The notes beneath the pieces are model-generated. The model saw nothing but the letters and a program-made list of their open reading frames with translations, was not told where the DNA came from and made no database searches. 64,000 nt of DNA from Vicia villosa (lineage: Eukaryota; Streptophyta; Magnoliopsida; Fabales; Fabaceae). The DNA is taken from NCBI RefSeq assembly GCF_029867415.1, contig NW_026705778.1, positions 186,001 through 250,000 of the forward strand, read 5' to 3'. The stretch's first letter is position 1. Every line of letters begins with the position of its first letter. Position numbers and translations under genes: made by a program. Positions 58,603-64,000 of the stretch are shown piece after piece.

Positions 58603-59523
58603 GAGTGTTTGACGCTAAAGGTCGCATCCCACAGTTCGAAGTTGAAGAACTTCCCTTTGAGTCCGATGCCTGCACATGTGAGGCGTATTTTTATTTATTT
58701 GAGTCTCATGGAGTTCACCGATTTCTTATTGACCATGCTTGACGCCTCCCATTTGTCTTCTTTTGTTGAGCAGTGGCACTCGGAGACATCTTCCTTTCGT
58801 CTTACATTTGGGAAGATGATTATTACTTTGCATGATGTCTCCTCGTTGTTTTATCTCCCTATTGGCGGTAGATTCTTTACTGGTCATGTCATTTACCAGA
58901 CAATAGTATTACTCTAGGTTGTACACGATCTGCAAGTCATTGAGGATGTCCTGCTAGCAGAGTTTGATTTTAACAGGGAACTTCACCTTCGGATGTCTTG
59001 GCAGTGGGACAGGTATCAGGATCTTGTGGAGGCATATAGGTATGAAGTTTCTGCTATGGCGTACATGCTACATCTAATGGTATGCATTCTCTTTTCGGAT
59101 AAGTCAAGTGTTTATATTGATGCCCATGTGACTGTTCAGTAGCCTAGAGACTTCATGCTAGGCTTAGGGAGTAGCCACGACTGTGCTTGAGACCAGACAA
59201 CTTGCTAGTTATTTGAGTCTATTCCAGGTATACGAGCATTTCTCAATTGCTTTTATTTAATTGTTGTTTGTGACATTAATTATATTGTATTCCTCTAGTG
59301 CTAGATATACGAGTATTTCCCCAGCATCTGTGATATGAGAGTGCAACATGCCGCAACAAATGCTCCATAGACGAGGAGATGGAAGGCCAAGAAAGTATAT
59401 ACGGGTGGTATTGCGGAGAATAGGAGGAGAGTTAACGCTCTAACAGTAAATGATGTCGTTTGGATACCATACACAACTCATTGTGCCCATCGTGGTTCAG
59501 CGATGATGCATTATATTCAGGGA

Positions 59524-62515
59524 TGATAACTCACTTTATGTTAGATATTTGATTCTTTTATACTTGAATTTTAGGATAATTTATATCTTGATTAATGCCA
59601 TTTATTTATATTTTTTTTATTAATTTAGTTAATTTAGGATAGAGCACACTAGGTGCCCTCTTTTGTCAATTTTATGTGTTTTGTGCATGTCCAGAATTAT
59701 TGTCAGATATGAGTAGTGTCACGACTGTAATCCCGGAACACCAACCAGCAGCCTTGATCCTGAACATTCTGGCGTGAATTCTCAACTTTAGTACTAATGC
59801 TGACGTGGCAGATATTATAGAAGAAAATTGGGTTGAGTAAGAGAAAATGAATGGATAAGAATGAAACACTACAAGGCAAGGGATAAAATGAATGAATAAG
59901 AATGAAATACTACAAGACAAAACTCTGAAAAGCGGTTTTTGGTCTGCTACTATAGCTCTTGTATTGTTGCTACTGCTGCATTTCTGCTACATTGTCATGT
60001 TGTCTCCCATGTGCAGTATACTATCATAGTACAACACAAAGGAATATGCTTTATGTAAGTTCAAGAGTGCGCCTAACAGGAGGGATGAATTAGGACTTTG
60101 AAAATTTATCGCTTTTTAGAAACAAGTTATTCTTTTTTTTTTTTCTGGTTTATGGTGAGATTATGGAAGCAATAAAGTGCAGAAAAAAATAAAGGACACA
60201 AGGATATATCCTGGTTCCCCTCACAATCCGAGAGTAATTCAGTCCCCTTTCAACATGAAAGAGATTTTACTATTGTTTGTGACTTGTACAAGACCCACAC
60301 AAACCCCAAGAACAATCCTCTTAGACCAAGAATAATTCTCTTGGATTTTACATTAAGTCCACTAAGAGAACAATCATCTCAAAGTGACTTTCTTGCTTCC
60401 AACAATCCTGGGCAGCAAGATACACCCAACCAAGTAGAACAAGAAAAACAAACTTTTCCTTTCTACTCTCTTGTTTCCAACAATCTTGAACAACACGCAA
60501 TTACAAAATAATTTTGGAAACTATTTGAGTAGTAAAGTTGATGAACATATATCAATCACTAGAATTGATCCTCTCTTCCAAACAAGCGATTTATAATGAC
60601 AATATAGTGCTCAAGTGTTTATGAGAATTTTATGAATTTTCTGGAATGTTAAGAACAAACATGTAGAAAATTCTTTATGAAATATTAAGAACAAAAACAC
60701 TTGTTTGAAACTTTGAATAAATAATGTGATTTTAAATTGCAACGGAAAAGGTGATTTTTAATTTGAAATTTCATGTATTTATAAGTGCACAACACATCTA
60801 TGAAACATGGTAAATTTTTAGACATTTTCATGAAGGTTTGTAATAGTTTAGAATAGCAATGGTTCATGAAAAAAAACATAATTTTAAATTTTATACAGTA
60901 CTTCTTAAGTCAGTTAAAATGGTCACTTGACTTAACAAGTTTGCAGAATTTTTCAAATTTCAAATTTAAAAATACTGTTTCAGAATGTTGTAAATTGTAA
61001 GGGTTTTTGTGTTGTTACGGCAAGTCAAAATGCCACAATTTACTAAACACTGCATGTTTGAAAAATTGAAAATTTCTCTACTTATTTAAACCAACTTAAT
61101 GCACCATCTAATTGATTTATCCAAGTCAATAGATTATATTCGAAAGTGATTTAACATGGTTCAAACATGATAAAAAAATTATAGTTGAAAGTGATTTAAC
61201 ATGGTTCAAATATGATAAAAAAATATATTTGAAAGTGATTTTGAACACAAATGACCAATGCATGCAAGTGATTTTTTGGAGAATAATTGGAGCACTAAAG
61301 TTATCAATATAATTGCATGTGTGTACCTCTATCAATCAAGATCCATGCTTAGTCTTCAACTTTAATCTTGAATGATTTGGTGCTAGATTTTGCTCATGAT
61401 AAGACTTGGACACTTGAATTGATACATTATTCTTAAAGCTTTTCCCATATTTTTTGACATGATTATTTGACTTGTACTTTGTATTCATCAAAACACATTG
61501 GATGGAGAGTATTGACTTCACACTTTATTCTTTAGGCTTAAGTTAATGGATCATTGTAAAGGTCCAATAACCAAAGAGAGACATTATGCAGATGGAAATC
61601 CTCTATAAATATAACTGGAATGAAATGAAGAAGGTGGTTCTGAAACTCGGAAAATTATGAAGTGAATAAAGGAAGACGAAGAGTGGACGAGAGGCGTGAA
61701 GGAAGATGTCGCTAGCTAATTAACAAATTACAAGTGATTGAAATGTCATCCTTAGGTTTATCATTTCTACCTTCTTGATCAGGAATGTGTAACTTAAGAT
61801 CTCTCTGTGTTGTGTTTATTTTACTTATTATGAGGTAAACTTGTTTTGTTGGATAATGTGAAGTTTAATGAATTAGTAATATTTTATATGTTTGAATGAG
61901 TAGTCTTGATATATTTTGTTCATGTGAATTTATGCCATATGTTTATTTCTTTATTTGGCCTGCTTGGAAGTAAATAACAGCTTGTTAATGTTGAGAGATA
62001 TTTAACAAGTGGATTTCATGACAAATATGGTTGAAAATAATAGGATAGAGAAATTCACTAGATTAGCTACTTTAGAGATAAAGAGCTACACGCATTAGGG
62101 AAATTTGGAATGAACCCAGACATGCACCAAGGTTACAAGTGAGGCTTAGATATTTGTCCAATTGCTTTGATGTATATGTTTATGATGTTGTAGAGATACA
62201 CCTCTAGATCATGTTCTGACCTCATCTATCACGACACTATTTATCAGACTCAAACATTAGATAAATTTGTTAAATGGAACATTGTCCAACATATTATTTC
62301 TCTCTGTGTTAAACCTTAATTATCTTCTCTGTTTTTTCACTTTTTTAACCACATGACACTTATCATTATTTTATCACCTTTGCTCATGCTTACTTTACAA
62401 CTTCTTATATGAAAATCATTATGCTTAATACAATCTCTGTGGGATCGATACTTTTTCTTATAACTTACTACTAATTTGACCGTGTATACTTGCACGTACA
62501 AAAATTATCCCATCA
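59524..62515 (+). mobile_element. LTR (Athila-like) inserted in the PMD gene, carrying a nested solo LTR
   Basis: It starts TGATAACTCAC and ends ATTATCCCATCA. The 3' end has the Athila-type block 'ctctgtgggatcgatac' followed by 'acttgcacg'. A TATA-like ctctataaat lies at 61601. Flanks are aggga and agggc, a TSD with one mismatch. Without the nested LTR (60054-61522 plus TSD) it is about 1518 bp. No internal region is present, so it looks solo. Confidence 0.7.
60054..61522 (+). mobile_element. solo LTR nested in the Athila-like LTR
   Basis: 1469 bp with TGTAAGTTC at the start and GACTTCACA at the end. Flanks 60049-60053 and 61523-61527 are both cttta, a perfect TSD. Its 'tcctggttcccctcacaatc' region is of a kind seen in plant LTR elements, but I cannot name the family with confidence. 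Confidence 0.75.
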
Positions 62516-62672
62516 AGGGCATATGAGGTGGGAGACCTCAGTGGCTAGACACTTTCCTGAGAGGTTTATGTGACATTATGGTTATGTCCAGGGCATCCTT
62601 CGACCACTTCTCGAGGCTCCAGAAGGGGGCATTGATAGATGGTTTCATAGCCACATCATCAACTTTGCCTGT

Positions 62673-63841
62673 TGTTGAAGTGGCAAGCAAAAAGTAATAT
62701 GTATATTATTATCGAGTGATATAGGTTATATCGTATCGTAGTCCACAGAGATTGGTAGAGAAAAACTGTCGTTCAACGTTCTCGTATTCTAAGTTTAGTT
62801 TTGGGTTACGAAAAGTAAACTGTGGGAAAAGTAAATAAAGCAAATAAACAATCTATTGCAGCTCAAAATAATTCAATCTAGAATCGTATTTCATTCAACT
62901 TGTCACATACTTAAATCTGAAGATCTATCGCAACAACTTACAATACGCATGAAAATCACCAAGCATCGTTCGAGACGTCACATCAGTGTCCATTTCTGCA
63001 ACACCGACGAGAGCTCAATCTTATCATTCACATTGGCAATTTCCCAACCGACACAAACAACACAGAGGCATCTATGATGTCTATTTCTACAACGACACAA
63101 ATCCGAAGCATTTAAGCAAAAAGATCAAGAACAACACCAATAATGATTTGTAAAGCAAACATATATACAATCCCAAGATCAAAAAATGTGCATATAAGAG
63201 GAGAAAAATATACATACAACACCCACCATTGGAATGGTCACAGGGAAGACGAAGAACAAGAGGAAACTTCTTGTGTTGTCGGCACAATCGGAGACCATGC
63301 ACGCTCAATCGACATGATGAGACACCCAATGATGTTGCTTGAACCTCTAAACTACAAATAATGGATCAGAGCTCAACTTTGTCAAAGAAGAGATGATAAA
63401 AACCCTAAAAAAATATGTTCTAAGTTATTTATGTAAAAGCAGAAATCGTAGAGCGCGCCATGCGCCCTCACACTTATGTCCAAACCTCCCTAGAGCGCAC
63501 GACGCTCCCTCGAGACTTCCTGTGTTTATTATTTTACTCCCGGGCCGCGCGATGTTCCCTCTTTGTGTGCGACACGCCCTATACCAGAACTTTATTCCTT
63601 CCGAAAACGCGCGTTTTAAGTCGTGTCTTCGACACTTTATTGCTCATGCTCCAAATACGCAACAATACCTACAGAAATACATTAAAACTATCAAACAATA
63701 CATATTTATACGAAAACATAACAAAACAGAAAGTATACAAAATTACACAAAAATGGGGAATTATTTAAACGGTATTAACAAAAAGTATCGATAAGTGCCA
63801 CTATTTACATATACATAATAACTACATTTTGGCACTTATCA
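62673..63841 (-). mobile_element. LTR (Athila-like, minus orientation) inserted in the PMD gene
   Basis: On the minus strand it starts TGATAAGTGCC and ends CACTTCAACA; 1169 bp. 'gtccacagagatt' near 62734 is the reverse complement of the Athila-type LTR end block. Flanks are cctgt (62668-62672) and cccgt (63842-63846), a TSD with one mismatch. Removing the LTR and one flank joins HIINFAC to DIRYRAL in frame. Confidence 0.75.
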
Positions 63842-64000
63842 CCCGTGATATTAGGTATAGGGCACTGAGGGTTCAATACCTTTGGTAGTGTGAGGATGGT
63901 TATATGGAGTGGTATCTCACTATATCACATCCTCACCTCATACCACCTACTGTAGGGTCTTTGGATGTTGGGGGTCTTCTGTTGATAGGGTTTCTGATGC

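Larger units (their letters stand above)
57952..64000 (+). pseudogene. plant mobile domain (MAIN-like) gene, broken by insertions
   Basis: The protein resembles the plant mobile domain family, annotated in legumes as MAIN-like or phosphatase-7 long-form homologues. Visible in order are VRTRRKDN at the start, FLGRPRDRYVLTEYADYV, WQGE, an intron (58511-58602), FVEQWHSETSSFRLTFGKMIITLHDVSSLFYLPIGG, YMLHLMVCILFSDKSS, RRWKAKKVYTGG...DVVWIPYTTHCAHRGS, HYGYVQGILRPL and EWYLTISHPHLIPP at the window end. The usual initial ATG is lost (TTAGTGAGG). Stops and frameshifts occur throughout, and LTRs split it at 59524 and 62673. The domain is linked to silencing and meristem function in Arabidopsis MAIN proteins and is also carried by transposons. 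Confidence 0.8.

Noticed and set aside
62856..63794. Several 70-130 codon frames in the right-hand LTR
   Set aside because: They overlap in different frames inside an LTR and show no recognisable domain.

Overview
The window is plant nuclear DNA made almost entirely of nested transposable elements, with no intact host gene. The element mix points to a legume, most likely the Vicia/Pisum/Lathyrus/Trifolium group: Ogre-type Ty3/gypsy elements with very long LTRs, a SIRE/Maximus-type copia element, L1-type LINEs, endogenous pararetrovirus, and a decayed plant-mobile-domain (MAIN-like) gene. That assignment is inference from the family mix.

Layout. 1-1941: the 5' end of a minus-strand Athila-like LTR element (tRNA-Asp primer site, 1741-bp LTR). 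1942-22222: the 3' part of an Ogre/Tat element, with a putative intron acceptor, a pol frame broken by two in-frame stops, a repeat-rich 3' noncoding region and a long 3' LTR. That LTR was split by a gypsy element with two 2689-bp LTRs (11406-19511, TSD ccgag) and by a 1208-bp solo copia LTR (20550-21757, TSD caaaa). 22223-24729: a second Ogre-like LTR end and a copia-like LTR fragment. 24730-29873: a decayed L1-type LINE. 29874-31233: three fold-back elements among TA and CT microsatellites. 31234-40838: a nearly complete SIRE/Maximus-type copia element with 1208-bp LTRs, inserted in a TA microsatellite. 40839-41363: another fold-back element between TA tracts.

41364-56853: two partial copies of an endogenous caulimovirid (florendovirus-like) lie head to head as an inverted repeat with arms of about 3.3 kb. 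The outer ends lie at TA microsatellites. A LINE (45679-53543, 9-bp TSD) entered near the junction of the copies, and a 3275-bp solo Ogre-like LTR (49768-53042, TSD aggtg) later entered the RNase H domain of that LINE. 56862-57170: a TA tract and more fold-back sequence. 57952-64000: a plant-mobile-domain pseudogene with one preserved intron, broken by two LTR insertions (59524-62515, itself carrying a solo LTR at 60054-61522; and 62673-63841). Removing the second insertion and one TSD copy puts the gene back in frame.

How it works together: nothing here forms an operon or pathway. The biology is insertion history and silencing potential. Five LTRs are solo or lack a visible partner, which suggests active loss by LTR-LTR recombination. 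The two complete LTR elements have LTR pairs that differ at only about 8 to 12 sites by eye, so they are recent. The inverted viral copies could fold into a long hairpin if transcribed, which is the most interesting possibility in the window.
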